NCBI RefSeq assembly: GCF_002723455.1
Contig: NZ_PDUS01000001.1
Coordinates: 252,036 to 316,035, forward strand
DNA length: 64,000 nt
Direction: 5' to 3'
From: Pseudoalteromonas sp. 3D05
GTDB taxonomy: Bacteria; Pseudomonadota; Gammaproteobacteria; Enterobacterales; Alteromonadaceae
In this document: positions 27,548 to 37,147 of the stretch, in pieces
How positions within the stretch are numbered: position 1 is the first letter of the stretch
Layout: the number at the start of each line of letters is the position of its first letter
Program-made: the position numbers and the translations under genes
The notes under the pieces: model-generated
Told to the model about the DNA's origin: nothing
Database searches by the model: none
What the model saw: only the letters and a program-made list of their open reading frames with translations

Positions 27548-28785
27548 TATTCGTTTCCTTTTACAATTGGCGTTTTTAGCTTGTCGATAAAGCCTTCACC
27601 ATAGTCAAGTGCAGGTAAGTTAAACCACTGGGCAAGGGTTTGACCTATGTCTGCAAAACTAGCACGTTCACCAAGGGCCGTATTTTCGAGACCTGGTTGG
27701 TACGCAATTACAGGCACATATTCTCGGGTGTGCTCACTGCCCGGGAATGTTGGGTCACAACCGTGATCCGCTGTAATTATTAAAATATCATCATCATTTA
27801 GCTGATTAAGTATAGTCGGTAAAAAGTCATCAAACTCTTTAAGTGCTTTGGCATACCCTACAGGGTTGCGACGGTGACCAAACTTTTCGTCAAAATCAAC
27901 GAGGTTTGTAAAAATCAAACTATGATCTGGCGCAGTGGCCATTACCTCTGTCGTTTTTTCAAGTAAATTTTGTAAGCCTGGGGCTTTATGTTTTTGGGTA
28001 ATACCTTGGTGTGCATAAATGTCTGCAATTTTACCAATGCTAATTACTTCGCCGCCGTCATCTGCTAATTTATCTAGCAATGTTGGTGCTGGCGGTAATA
28101 CTGAATAATCACGACGATTGCCCGTTCTAGCAAAGTCTTGACTATTTGAACCCAAAAATGGCCGCGCAATCACTCGTCCTATGTTCATTTCATCAAGCAG
28201 CGCCCGTGTGATTTCGCAGACCTGATAAAGTTTTTCTAGACCGAAAGTTTGTTCATGCGCGGCTATTTGAAACACGCTATCAGCTGAGGTGTAACAAATT
28301 GGCATACCTGTTTTGATATGCTCTTCACCTAGCTGTTCTAAAATAGTGGTTCCTGATGCATGGCAGTTACCTAAAATGCCAGGAATACCGGTACGAGCAA
28401 TTAACTCGTCAATAAATTCTTGTGGAAAACAAGGCTGTGTATTCGGGAAATAACCCCAATCAAATAACACAGGTACACCCGCCATTTCCCAATGACCTGA
28501 TGGTGTATCTTTACCGCTTGAGAGTTCTTTAGCATAACCCCATGCTGCAATGGGTGTTTGACGGTCGCTAATTAAGCAAGGCTCTTTGCCTGCGGCTTCA
28601 CACGCATCAACCAATCCTAATAGCGATAAGTTAGGCAGCGAAAGTTGTTCGCCCGTTTCTTCTGAGTAAGCTTTCAGTAGATGTGCAAATGTGTTTGCGC
28701 CTAAATCACCGAATTTATCAGCGTCAGGAGCAGCGCCTATGCCTAAGCTATCAGCCATTAATATAATTGCTCTTGCCATACTCAC
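27547..28785 (-). CDS. deoB: Phosphopentomutase
   Basis: 412 residues. Interconverts ribose- or deoxyribose-1-phosphate and -5-phosphate. Alkaline-phosphatase-superfamily metal motifs are [14 protein letters not shown] at the N-terminus, [23 protein letters not shown] and [22 protein letters not shown] near the C-terminus. First gene of an operon with deoD. No deoA or deoC is adjacent, so they lie elsewhere or are absent. Confidence 0.96.
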   Translation of the reverse strand: MSMARAIILMADSLGIGAAPDADKFGDLGANTFAHLLKAYSEETGEQLSLPNLSLLGLVDACEAAGKEPCLISDRQTPIAAWGYAKELSSGKDTPSGHWEMAGVPVLFDWGYFPNTQPCFPQEFIDELIARTGIPGILGNCHASGTTILEQLGEEHIKTGMPICYTSADSVFQIAAHEQTFGLEKLYQVCEITRALLDEMNIGRVIARPFLGSNSQDFARTGNRRDYSVLPPAPTLLDKLADDGGEVISIGKIADIYAHQGITQKHKAPGLQNLLEKTTEVMATAPDHSLIFTNLVDFDEKFGHRRNPVGYAKALKEFDDFLPTILNQLNDDDILIITADHGCDPTFPGSEHTREYVPVIAYQPGLENTALGERASFADIGQTLAQWFNLPALDYGEGFIDKLKTPIVKGNE

Positions 28786-28832
28786 CTCGTTTATCCAATG
28801 TGGCTACTTTATCCGCTGTTGCTTTTTACCGT

Positions 28833-28850
28833 ACAGGACATAAGTCCTGT
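28833..28850. promoter_or_regulatory. Perfect hairpin/dyad between deoB and udk
   Basis: ACAGGAC, loop ATAA, GTCCTGT: a 7-bp perfect inverted repeat in the divergent region, about 50 bp upstream of deoB. It could be an operator or a leader hairpin; nothing links it to a named regulator. Confidence 0.35.
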
Positions 28851-28970
28851 TTCATAAAACCTAAACATTATAAATTTCACATCTTAGAGCGAAGCAAGAG
28901 AGATTAATCGTGTCTTTTTTGCTATTGTGATCTACCAACAATGTATCCTTATGTGTGGATGAGAACTTTA

Positions 28971-29600
28971 GTGACACGAACAATAATAGCTATTGCTGGC
29001 GCTTCTGCGTCGGGCAAATCTCTTTTTAGCCAAACTATTTACAATGAATTGGTTAATGAGCTTGAACCAGGCGCTATCGCCGTGATCGAAGAAGATGCGT
29101 ATTACAATGATCAATCGCATTTACCGTTTGACCATCGAACGCAAACGAACTACGACCACCCAGATGCGTTTGAACATGAGTTGATGTGTAAACACCTAAC
29201 TCAATTACGCAATGGAGAAGCAGTCGAAGTTCCAACTTATGATTACGCCCAGCACACGCGTAGCGACAAAACACGCACCGTGATGCCAGCAGAAATTCTC
29301 ATAGTTGAAGGGATTTTATTGCTTAGCGATAACGCGCTAAATAAAGAATTTGATATCAAAGTGTTTATTGATACACCGCTTGATATTTGCCTAATGCGCC
29401 GTATGCAACGTGATATGGAGCAACGAGGCAGAACATTACAGTCCGTTGTTGAACAATATCAAGCGACGGTGAGACCGATGTTTTATCAGTTCATTGAGCC
29501 CTCAAAGCACAAGGCTGATTTAGTGGTCACACGTGGCGGCATGAATCGTGTTGCGATTGATATAATTAAAAGTAAAATAAAATATTTACTGCAAAAATAA
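28971..29600 (+). CDS. udk: Uridine kinase
   Basis: Phosphorylates uridine and cytidine with ATP or GTP. P-loop IAGASASGKS lies near the N-terminus, followed by YYNDQSHLPFDHRTQTNYDHP, VEGILLL and the C-terminal RPMFYQFIEPSKHKADLVV, all close to E. coli Udk. The GTG at 28971 gives a start (TRTIIAIAGAS) of normal length. An ATG at 28941 would add ten residues, and an ATG at 28959 is a third possibility. The next gene, a nucleoside carrier, follows after 19 bp. Confidence 0.94.
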   Translation: MTRTIIAIAGASASGKSLFSQTIYNELVNELEPGAIAVIEEDAYYNDQSHLPFDHRTQTNYDHPDAFEHELMCKHLTQLRNGEAVEVPTYDYAQHTRSDKTRTVMPAEILIVEGILLLSDNALNKEFDIKVFIDTPLDICLMRRMQRDMEQRGRTLQSVVEQYQATVRPMFYQFIEPSKHKADLVVTRGGMNRVAIDIIKSKIKYLLQK

Positions 29601-29619
29601 CAACGGGAAATAACTAAAC

Positions 29620-30843
29620 ATGACAACATTTATGAGCTTAGTCGGCATGTGTGTGCTGCTAGGCATTGCTTTTGCGGCATCAACCAACCGCAAAGCTATT
29701 AGTTTAAGAACGGTGGGTATTGCGTTTGCCATGCAGTTCATTATTGGCGGGTTTGTGCTGTTTTTCGAAGCAGGTAAAAACGCCTTAGTAAGCATGTCAA
29801 AAGCCGTATCATCGGTAATTGGTTTTGCCAATGACGGAATATCTTTCTTATTCGGTCCTCTTGCCAGCCAAGATACCTTAGGGTTTATTTTTGCGGTACA
29901 AGTTTTGCCGGTTATTGTGTTTTTCTCTGCGCTTGTTGCAGTGCTTTATCACATTGGCATTATGGACTGGATTATAAGAATCCTCGGCGGTGGTTTACAA
30001 AAACTATTAAAAACATCGCGTACAGAATCGCTTTCAGCGACCGCCAACATTTTTGTTGGTCAAACTGAAGCACCGTTAATAGTAAAGCCATTTATTGCAA
30101 CCATGACTAAGTCGGAATTGTTTGCAGTTATGGTCGGCGGCCTAGCCACTGTAGCAGGCTCTGTGATGGCCGGTTACGTTATTATTGGCGTAGAACTTAA
30201 GTATTTAATTGCTGCCAGCTTTATGGCCGCACCGGGTGGGTTCTTAATGGCCAAGATGATTGTGCCAGAGACCGAAACCCCAAAAGACACATTGGCCGAT
30301 CTTGATGATAATGAAGATAAGCCAGTAAATGTGATTGATGCAGCTGCATCAGGCGCAGCAAACGGTATGCATTTAGCACTTAATGTTGGTGCCATGTTAT
30401 TAGCATTCGTTGCTTTAATCGCGCTTTTAAACGGTTTATTAGGTGGTATTGGTGGCTGGTTTGATTACCCGACACTGACACTGCAAGAAATTTTAGGTTA
30501 TATATTTGCTCCAGTTGCTTGGTTACTGGGTGTACCGTGGAGTGAAGCAATTATAGCCGGCAGTTTTATTGGTCAAAAGTTAGTAGTGAACGAGTTTGTA
30601 GCTTACTTAGACTTTATAAATTATCGCGATACGTTAAGTGCGCACACACAAGCGATTGTCACATTCGCGTTATGTGGGTTTGCTAACTTATCATCGATAG
30701 CTATTTTACTAGGTGGATTAGGCGGTATGGCGCCTAGTCGGCGAAAGGATATCGCACGCTTAGGGCTCAGAGCAGTGTTAGCAGGATCTATGGCTAACCT
30801 TATGAGCGCCGCAATTGCAGGTTTTTTCCTCTCGCTAGCTTAG
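29620..30843 (+). CDS. Concentrative nucleoside transporter (NupC/CNT family)
   Basis: 407 residues with about ten hydrophobic segments. Family stretches include [12 protein letters not shown], the EG/NE-type nucleoside-binding segment VNEFVAYL, and [22 protein letters not shown]. It imports nucleosides with Na+ or H+. It is co-transcribed with udk and divergent from deoB-deoD, giving a compact salvage unit of uptake, phosphorylation, phosphorolysis and sugar-phosphate interconversion. Confidence 0.94.
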   Translation: MTTFMSLVGMCVLLGIAFAASTNRKAISLRTVGIAFAMQFIIGGFVLFFEAGKNALVSMSKAVSSVIGFANDGISFLFGPLASQDTLGFIFAVQVLPVIVFFSALVAVLYHIGIMDWIIRILGGGLQKLLKTSRTESLSATANIFVGQTEAPLIVKPFIATMTKSELFAVMVGGLATVAGSVMAGYVIIGVELKYLIAASFMAAPGGFLMAKMIVPETETPKDTLADLDDNEDKPVNVIDAAASGAANGMHLALNVGAMLLAFVALIALLNGLLGGIGGWFDYPTLTLQEILGYIFAPVAWLLGVPWSEAIIAGSFIGQKLVVNEFVAYLDFINYRDTLSAHTQAIVTFALCGFANLSSIAILLGGLGGMAPSRRKDIARLGLRAVLAGSMANLMSAAIAGFFLSLA

Positions 30844-30878
30844 AAACTTTGAGATGAGCCTTAGTTGCAAAACAATAG

Positions 30879-30908
30879 GATAACGCTTTAAGGGGTTAAA
30901 GCATTATC
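30879..30908 (+). terminator. Hairpin after the nucleoside carrier
   Basis: GATAACGCTTTAA and TTAAAGCATTATC form a 13-bp stem with one mismatch around loop GGGG. There is no T-tract; a second hairpin with a T run follows at 30930. Confidence 0.55.
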
Positions 30909-30929
30909 TGACTTGAACGATACTTCACC

Positions 30930-30949
30930 AAGGGCCGCAAGGCCCTTTT
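30930..30949 (+). terminator. Intrinsic terminator
   Basis: AAGGGCC, loop GCA, then AGGCCCTT followed by further T residues, downstream of the udk-nucleoside carrier operon. Confidence 0.75.
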
Positions 30950-31029
30950 ATCGTTTTAATACCTATAACTTTTCATATTCTCACCTTTGTTACTATACTG
31001 ATCCCATCACGGCAAATTAAGGTTAATTA

Positions 31030-31749
31030 ATGCGAGTACTGTTTTACTCATTGCTAATGCTGTTTCCAGTATTAAGCCTATGCCAGCCCCAAGTCCAAGT
31101 GGTGACTGAACTTTCACCGCCTAATCAAACTCGAATAAATGATGAAGTTGCAGGTACCAGTACCAACATTGTAAAAATGATATTAGAGACAGCTGCTGTA
31201 GACGCTTCCTTCTCTATTTATCCTTGGGCCCGGGCATACAAGCTTGCCAGCCAGGTAAATAACACGCTCATATACAGCCTAGCTAGAACCCCTGAGAGAG
31301 AAAAGCTATTTCACTGGATTGGCCCTGTGGCGCAATTTAAATTAGGTTTTGTGAAGCTCTCAGAGCGAAAGAGTATTAAAATAACGAATCTAGAACAGGC
31401 AAAAAAATACAAAGTAGCGGTTCAACGGCATGACTTGGCTTTTCAATTTTTATCAAAGCATGGCTTTGATTTACTGATAACTTCAGATATCAAGAAATCT
31501 TATCACTTATTACTTGCGAACAAAGTAGATCTAATCATCGATGATGAAAACTTCATACAGGATATGGCTGATCACTTAGCTATCGATCACAATAAACTCA
31601 ACTTCACATACCCAATTGATGAGCTTGAGGTCAGAGGTTTTTTAGCCGCAAATATAAATACCCAAAATGAAATAGTGGAATCATTAAGAAAGGCATTCAG
31701 TGAAGTGAAAGAAACAAACGAATATAAAAAATTAATAAACAATAATTAA
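31030..31749 (+). CDS. Periplasmic solute-binding-like protein (SBP_bac_3 type)
   Basis: 239 residues with a signal peptide (hydrophobic start, then LSLCQPQ). The fold pattern is that of amino-acid-type binding proteins: TELSPPNQ, IYPWARAYKLA, SLARTPEREKLFHWIGPV and a late DLIIDDE block. No ABC permease or ATPase is nearby, and several such proteins act alone as sensors or scavengers. The stop codon is formed by the first two bases of an inserted repeat, yet the pre-insertion sequence would also stop at the same codon, so the protein is unchanged. Confidence 0.85.
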   Translation: MRVLFYSLLMLFPVLSLCQPQVQVVTELSPPNQTRINDEVAGTSTNIVKMILETAAVDASFSIYPWARAYKLASQVNNTLIYSLARTPEREKLFHWIGPVAQFKLGFVKLSERKSIKITNLEQAKKYKVAVQRHDLAFQFLSKHGFDLLITSDIKKSYHLLLANKVDLIIDDENFIQDMADHLAIDHNKLNFTYPIDELEVRGFLAANINTQNEIVESLRKAFSEVKETNEYKKLINNN

Positions 31750-31953
31750 CCTAAGCCCTGGTTAAGAGGTGTACCAATATATTGATATTAAATAACAAAT
31801 ATATTGATATTAAATAACAAATGTATTTATCAGTCTTCAGCCGGGGACTTTTAGCCATAACAAGGCTAGTTTATGCGTCAATAGCTAGGCTATTACAAGT
31901 TAATTCAACGCAGGTAGCGCTTAAAGTAGGGTTTATTATCAAAGATTCAGGCT
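31748..31953 (+). mobile_element. MITE-like element B, copy 1 (diverged)
   Basis: Starts AACCTAAGCCCTGGTTAAGA and ends in TTCAGGCT, imperfect terminal inverted repeats of the family seen again at 41255 and 53998. It is flanked by a 4-bp duplication AATT (31744-31747 and 31954-31957). It carries a 22-bp internal tandem duplication (unit beginning AATATATTGATATTAAATAA) and lacks about 13 bp near the right end relative to the other copies. No ORF. It lies exactly between two convergent binding-protein genes. Confidence 0.85.
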
Positions 31954-31965
31954 AATTAGTTTATT

Positions 31966-32739
31966 TTAATCATCCTTTTTTAAATAAGGCAGCCTAAATT
32001 GCTCAAGGCCATCAATCTCTTTTAATGCTGCCAACTCGTGATTAAACTTATCCACAATCTCTTTGGGCACCGATTTATTAAACGCCAGGTAGTTCCCTTT
32101 TAGTTTATCTACGGGTAATTCAATCAACTTAACTACGTCAGCGCTATTGTGGCCATATTGCTGCAATTGATAATCAAGCAAAGATTCTGAACCGAGAATC
32201 AAATCTATTTTATTTTTAAAAAATAAATTAATGTACTCGTAATGATGGGCAAAGTTTAAGAGGTTTTTATCTTTTACAAAACCAATGTTATGCACTAATG
32301 GCTCATACACATCACCACGTGCCAATCCTAACGTGTAAGCACTTAATTGACTCAGCTCAGTCGGGTTTATGTGGTCGCTACTTGCGAGTCGATAAAAAAA
32401 TGTACGTGAAGAGGCTAAAGGACCGACCCATTGAAATAATGACTCTCGCTCAGGTGAGCGTGCTGTCGAAACTAGTCCTGATGATTGATTTTTTTGAGCC
32501 AAATAATAAGCCCGTGTCCACGGTAATAACTCAAACTGGCAATCAACGTTAACGCGTTTACATAAGGCACGAGTGATATCAAGGTTAATACCTTGCAGCT
32601 GACCTTTATTGGAAAAATTATACGGTGGGAAATGCTCTGTATATATAGTAATTAAAGGCTTGGCATAGCCTATAGCCGAAAAAATAAAGCAACAAAGAAG
32701 TACAAAAACGTTACGGATAATTTGCTCCGACAAACACAC
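31966..32739 (-). CDS. Periplasmic solute-binding-like protein (SBP_bac_3 type), second copy
   Basis: 257 residues. A signal peptide (about residues 10-26, ending in IGYAKP) is followed by TIYTEHFPPYNF, GQLQGINLDITRALCK, LLPWTRAYYLAQ and STARSPERESLFQWVGPL, closely parallel to the neighbour at 31030. The two are distant paralogues in convergent orientation. Polar-amino-acid binding is the family default but no ligand can be assigned. No transporter genes are adjacent. Confidence 0.87.
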   Translation of the reverse strand: MCLSEQIIRNVFVLLCCFIFSAIGYAKPLITIYTEHFPPYNFSNKGQLQGINLDITRALCKRVNVDCQFELLPWTRAYYLAQKNQSSGLVSTARSPERESLFQWVGPLASSRTFFYRLASSDHINPTELSQLSAYTLGLARGDVYEPLVHNIGFVKDKNLLNFAHHYEYINLFFKNKIDLILGSESLLDYQLQQYGHNSADVVKLIELPVDKLKGNYLAFNKSVPKEIVDKFNHELAALKEIDGLEQFRLPYLKKDD

Positions 32740-32791
32740 ATTTAATTACTAATAATAGGCAGTGAGCGTGATATCGTCAATTTTTAAGCAC

Positions 32792-32819
32792 AAAAAAAGC
32801 AAGCCTTAGCTTGCTTTTT
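32792..32819 (-). terminator. Intrinsic terminator of the cold-shock gene
   Basis: On the minus strand, GCAAGC, loop TAAG, GCTTGC, followed by seven T residues. The A-tract on the other side makes it usable in both directions. Confidence 0.9.
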
Positions 32820-32841
32820 GAATTCTACCTAGAAGGTAAAA

Positions 32842-33051
32842 TTATACAGCAGTGATGTTCTCTGCTTGAGGACCTTTTTGACCTTGTGAAAGAGTGAACT
32901 CTACACGTTGGCCTTCAGCAAGAGTTTTAAAACCTTCGCTTTTGATTGCTGAGAAATGTGCGAAAACGTCTGGACCATTTTCTTGCTCGATGAAACCAAA
33001 ACCTTTAGACTCGTTGAACCACTTAACTGTACCTGATACGATGTTAGACAT
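32842..33051 (-). CDS. Cold-shock domain protein (CspA family)
   Basis: 69 residues, a single OB-fold. RNP1 KGFGFIE and RNP2 VFAHFS are both present with the standard [11 protein letters not shown] start. It binds single-stranded RNA or DNA and acts as an RNA chaperone. ATG 33051 is chosen because AGGA lies 7 nt upstream and [12 protein letters not shown] is the family start; an upstream in-frame extension to 33087 is not conserved-looking. A strong promoter lies about 160 bp upstream, leaving a long leader of the kind that controls cspA-type genes. Confidence 0.96.
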   Translation of the reverse strand: MSNIVSGTVKWFNESKGFGFIEQENGPDVFAHFSAIKSEGFKTLAEGQRVEFTLSQGQKGPQAENITAV

Positions 33052-33240
33052 AGTAATATCCTGATATAAAAATAAAAAATTGCCCATGTGGGCGGGTGTA
33101 GCAAAAAATGAGATGGTACTTAAAAAAACTTCAGGACGGTACTACAAGTATTACTTATACAACAACGAAATGGAGATTTATAAATTACATGCTTTCTTTC
33201 TAGCTGCGGCCTACTATATAGAGTTATAGAGATTAGTCAA
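33052..33240 (-). promoter_or_regulatory. Promoter and long 5' leader of the cold-shock gene
   Basis: On the minus strand, -35 TTGACT (33235-33240) and -10 TATAGT (33213-33218) are separated by 16 bp. Transcription would begin near 33205, giving an untranslated leader of about 150 nt, typical of cold-inducible csp genes whose leaders refold with temperature. The fold was not computed. Confidence 0.65.
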
Positions 33241-33330
33241 ATGTTATCTTTGTATTTGTGCAGATAAATAACTACTTCAGTTATAAAAAACTGAAGAGCA
33301 TCCTATTTTTAAGCGACTTATGTATCAATA

Positions 33331-34926
33331 CTATTCATATCCAGGGGCAAGCACACATCGATTGCGCCCAATATTCTTAGCTTCGTAGAGTGCTTGGTCG
33401 GCATGTTTCAATATAGATTCTATCGGTAATTCATCAGCAGGCCAGCCCGCTATACCGATTGATATATTAATATATCCCACTGGGGGTATCTCTGTTTGTG
33501 CAACACTTAAACGGATGCGCTCAGCCAAGGCATAGGCTGTATTTGCATCAGCATTAGGTGAAATAACAATAAACTCTTCTCCACCTGTGCGCGCAACAAA
33601 ATCACTACTGCGAGTTACATCAGAAACAATTCCCGCCAACGATTGAAGAACAATATCCCCAATGTCATGGCCATACTGATCATTGACGCGTTTAAAGTAA
33701 TCAATATCGAGCGCTAATACTGCAAAAGAGGTATTAGTATCTATTAATTGCGCCAAAATAGTATCCAGGCTGCGTCGATTATTGAGTCCTGTTAGAGGGT
33801 CGGTACGGGCCTCTTGATGTAATGCACCAATTCGATTGTGCAACACAGCAACACCTTTGAGCATTGCTTTACGTAATTCAGCACTTTCAAAGTACCATGA
33901 TTTCACATTTTTAAGCGCTGAAGATGCAGCGGGATCATCTAACATATTAGCAGTGTGTGCTAAATCGCGTAGAGGGTGTGCTATAAAACGGGCAAGCAGC
34001 AAAATGAAAATAAAAGTGGCTAAACCTATTGGTATCGTGCGGTAAAGTACGCTAACCATTAACCCATCAAGCGGCTCGAGTGTTTTAGCTAACGGGCGCT
34101 GAGTAATAATCCCCCAATGAGCTTGTGTTAAAGGAGCATAACCGGCCAACACTGTTAAGCCTTGGCTATTTGTTAACTCTTGCGTGCCGCTTTGGCCCTT
34201 TAGCACCGCTTCGATGACATTATTATCGTACACATGTTCACCTATACGCGACTTATCAGGGTGATAAAGTAATCGTCTATTTTTATCAACGACATACAAA
34301 TATGAACCATCTTCATGAAAGTGAATTTGTAGCAAACTATGCAAAATACTGGCTTCTTTTAAATAAATACTGCCACCAACATACCCAAGGTATTCATTGT
34401 CTTTGTTAAAAATTGGGTGTGAAATAAAGATAATTAAGTTATTGGCCGCAGAAATATAAGGTTCGCTTATCATGGGCTTTTTGACTAACCGCGCTTGTTT
34501 TGCTCCTTGGCTTTGCAGTTGATGACCCTTTAACTGCAAACTCGCTGGTGATACGTCAAGCACTTTGCCTTTTGCCTCAACAATCACCGTCGAATTAAAA
34601 CTGTTAGTTTGTAGCCTTAAACGCTCGACCTCTTGCTGGTAGGTTGTAACATTATAGAAATCATCAGCAATAACCTTGGCTGAGTAGGCAAGTTGTTGTT
34701 GTGCAGCTTGTAAAAATCGATCCGTTGCTAGCCCCAACTTTGCGGCATAAGCACTTTGGCTTTTAAGGGTTTGTAGCTGCAACTGTTGCTTTTGCACTTG
34801 ATAGCTAGAATAAAAGCCATTCAAAAATGTCACAATGGTGGCAGAGATAGCTAAAAAAAGGATTAACTTTTTTAAGTCTAATTTAACTGTTAAATGTTTC
34901 TTGAAGCGATGCAAAATAATACTCAA
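33331..34926 (-). CDS. Membrane diguanylate cyclase with periplasmic Cache-type sensor
   Basis: 531 residues. TM1 (about 22-42), a large periplasmic double-Cache-like sensor (about 45-285), TM2 (about 292-312), a short HAMP-like linker, and a GGDEF domain with active motif GGEEF (448-452). An RxxD inhibitory site (Arg439, Asp442) lies five residues upstream, so the enzyme should be active and feedback-inhibited by cyclic-di-GMP. It makes cyclic-di-GMP from two GTP in response to an external signal. Monocistronic. Confidence 0.93.
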   Translation of the reverse strand: MSIILHRFKKHLTVKLDLKKLILFLAISATIVTFLNGFYSSYQVQKQQLQLQTLKSQSAYAAKLGLATDRFLQAAQQQLAYSAKVIADDFYNVTTYQQEVERLRLQTNSFNSTVIVEAKGKVLDVSPASLQLKGHQLQSQGAKQARLVKKPMISEPYISAANNLIIFISHPIFNKDNEYLGYVGGSIYLKEASILHSLLQIHFHEDGSYLYVVDKNRRLLYHPDKSRIGEHVYDNNVIEAVLKGQSGTQELTNSQGLTVLAGYAPLTQAHWGIITQRPLAKTLEPLDGLMVSVLYRTIPIGLATFIFILLLARFIAHPLRDLAHTANMLDDPAASSALKNVKSWYFESAELRKAMLKGVAVLHNRIGALHQEARTDPLTGLNNRRSLDTILAQLIDTNTSFAVLALDIDYFKRVNDQYGHDIGDIVLQSLAGIVSDVTRSSDFVARTGGEEFIVISPNADANTAYALAERIRLSVAQTEIPPVGYINISIGIAGWPADELPIESILKHADQALYEAKNIGRNRCVLAPGYE

Positions 34927-35276
34927 CTTTTACAGTAATTCGCCTTAACATTCCTTGGCTACAAAGTGTACAAATCTTAGCAAAATGTATTAATAAAAGC
35001 TATGACAAGCATACCTACAGTTGATTTAGAACAAAAACTCAAGTAATTACTCCCACTTTGTTCAACATATACTTTTTTGATATTTTAATCGTACTCTACG
35101 CTATGATCCGTTAGTTTTTAAGCTAGGTTTTAGGATAGAATTAATAAGATATTGCTTTATTCATTTACAGCTGATTATCGAAGCAACTAAAGTTGTAGCA
35201 GCGTAAATCATTCAATTTTTAAAGTTTAAAGTCTCTCTGTCACATAGCTTTAAACAAGACAGCTTTGGAGCTAATA
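34927..35276. other. Intergenic promoter region, no gene seen
   Basis: This 350-bp AT-rich divergent region holds the promoters of the diguanylate cyclase and the GH3 operon. No ORF, repeat copy or clear dyad was recognised. Confidence 0.5.
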
Positions 35277-37139
35277 GTGTTAACTAAGCTTGCCATTACA
35301 TCAATTACCTTTGGATTAGGGTGCATTATTTCAATGAAATCGACTATCGCAGCAACAAACTTAACGCTTGAACAACAAATTGGTCAAAAGCTGATGCTTG
35401 ATTTTCGTTATTACTGTGAGAAAGGCAGTAAAAATAGATGTCGCCAGCCAATGACTGAACTTCCTCAAGATTTAGCGCAAACGATCACCCAACATAATAT
35501 AGGTGGCGTTATTCTTTTTGCTGAAAACATTGAAAATGTTGCACAAATTGTAAAGCTCAATAATCAAATGCAACAAGCCGCAGCCAAATCAACTTTACGC
35601 GCCCCGTTATTTATATCAATAGATCAAGAAGGTGGACGTGTTGCTAGGATACCGCGTCATATAGGCACTTCATTTACCGGTAACATGTCTATCGGCGCTA
35701 CTTACCCTTCGCACGGTACAAAGTTTGCTTCACAATCAGCGCACGTAATTGCTGATGAGCTCAAAGCAATTGGTGTCAACGTCAATTACGCGCCTACAAT
35801 TGACGTGAATATTAATCCTGATAATCCTGTTATCAATGTGCGTTCATACAGCGAAGATCCAACTTTAGTTGGTATACTTGGTGGCGCACAAGTAGCTGCT
35901 TTTGAAGATAACGGTGTAATCACGTCGCTTAAACATTTTCCAGGCCACGGGGATACAAACGTGGACAGTCATACTGGTCTGCCTAGAGTCAAGCACGATA
36001 AAAATACAATTTGGCAGCAAGATTTACCACCATTTAAAGATATTATTAAAAGCCAAAATCCTGGCATGATCATGACAGCTCATATTCAATATCCCGCGCT
36101 TGATGACAGCACTTTTGTAAGTAAAGACGGCAAAACCATGATAAAGCCGGCCACAATGTCACGTAAGATCATAACTGACCTTTTACGGGGTGAATTAAAC
36201 TACCAAGGAGTTGTTATAACTGATGCACTTGATATGGCCGGGATCAGCCACTTTTTTGACCCCGTTGAAGCCGTCGTGAATACATTTTCGGCAGGTGTTG
36301 ATATCGCTCTAATGCCAATCGAAATTCGCCAACCTGATGACTTAATTGAGCTAAAAGAACTAATAGAACGCCTTGTTAAAGAGGTAGAAAAGGGTAACTT
36401 AGATGCTCAGGAAGTCGCTTTATCAGCACAAAGGATTTTACACCTAAAAGAAAAGTTTAAACTAACCACTGTGCTCGATGAGTCTAGTGCCATTAAAGCA
36501 GCGCAACGTACTCTAGGTAAGCCAACGCATCGCGCGGTTGAAGCTCAACTAGCCTTAGCGGCTATCACTGAGGTTAAAAATGAAAACCAAACACTTCCTT
36601 TAAAACTAGCTAACAATCTAAAAATACACCTTATTATGCCTGACACGCGAAAGTGTATAGCTCTTGAGCAGGCTATCAAAGAGCATGCCGATAACAGTTA
36701 TGATTTCTCTTGCACAAGCCTTCAGGGCTTTGATCCTAACACGACACTTAAAGCAATCAATCAAGCAGATGTCATCATTGCTGCAAATGCATCGCCTGCG
36801 CAAAGTGCTGTTGAAATTGGCGGTATGGATGATTTAGCTGATGACCCTGAATTTAAGGTTGCTAAATCGGAGCAAGGCGCTGTGCTAGAAAAGCTGTTAA
36901 AGCAATCGCAACTGGCGAATAAAAAAACGGTGTTTATTAGTCTTCGTGCTCCTTACGATATTGCAAAATTCAGCCAATATGCTGATGCAATTCTAGCAAC
37001 TTATGCGTATAACATAGATGTAGATAATAATGTTAAAGTAGCAGGACCTGCTTTTACGGCTCTTGCTAAAGTATTAGTTGGAAAACACATTGCAACAGGT
37101 AAATTACCTGTCACGGTAAACGGCTTTAACCGTAATTAG
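35277..37139 (+). CDS. Exported glycoside hydrolase family 3 (beta-N-acetylhexosaminidase-like)
   Basis: About 620 residues with an N-terminal signal peptide (hydrophobic up to TIAATN). The NagZ-subfamily motif KHFPGHGDTNVDSHTGLP, with the His-Asp acid/base dyad, lies near residue 220. The nucleophile-type Asp is in VVITDALDMAG, and a C-terminal GH3-type domain follows. NagZ itself is cytoplasmic and shorter, so this is an exported two-domain relative that would trim N-acetylglucosamine from peptidoglycan or chitin oligomers. GTG 35277 is chosen: GGAG lies 6 nt before it. It is followed after 8 bp by a YcsI-like gene. Confidence 0.9.
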   Translation: MLTKLAITSITFGLGCIISMKSTIAATNLTLEQQIGQKLMLDFRYYCEKGSKNRCRQPMTELPQDLAQTITQHNIGGVILFAENIENVAQIVKLNNQMQQAAAKSTLRAPLFISIDQEGGRVARIPRHIGTSFTGNMSIGATYPSHGTKFASQSAHVIADELKAIGVNVNYAPTIDVNINPDNPVINVRSYSEDPTLVGILGGAQVAAFEDNGVITSLKHFPGHGDTNVDSHTGLPRVKHDKNTIWQQDLPPFKDIIKSQNPGMIMTAHIQYPALDDSTFVSKDGKTMIKPATMSRKIITDLLRGELNYQGVVITDALDMAGISHFFDPVEAVVNTFSAGVDIALMPIEIRQPDDLIELKELIERLVKEVEKGNLDAQEVALSAQRILHLKEKFKLTTVLDESSAIKAAQRTLGKPTHRAVEAQLALAAITEVKNENQTLPLKLANNLKIHLIMPDTRKCIALEQAIKEHADNSYDFSCTSLQGFDPNTTLKAINQADVIIAANASPAQSAVEIGGMDDLADDPEFKVAKSEQGAVLEKLLKQSQLANKKTVFISLRAPYDIAKFSQYADAILATYAYNIDVDNNVKVAGPAFTALAKVLVGKHIATGKLPVTVNGFNRN

Positions 37140-37147
37140 AGGACTCT

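Noticed and set aside
33052..33087. 12-residue N-terminal extension of the cold-shock protein
   Set aside because: The family starts at MSNIVSG and the Shine-Dalgarno site fits 33051.
35265..35276. TTG start for the GH3 gene
   Set aside because: The GGAG lies inside this extension; the GTG at 35277 is correctly spaced from it.
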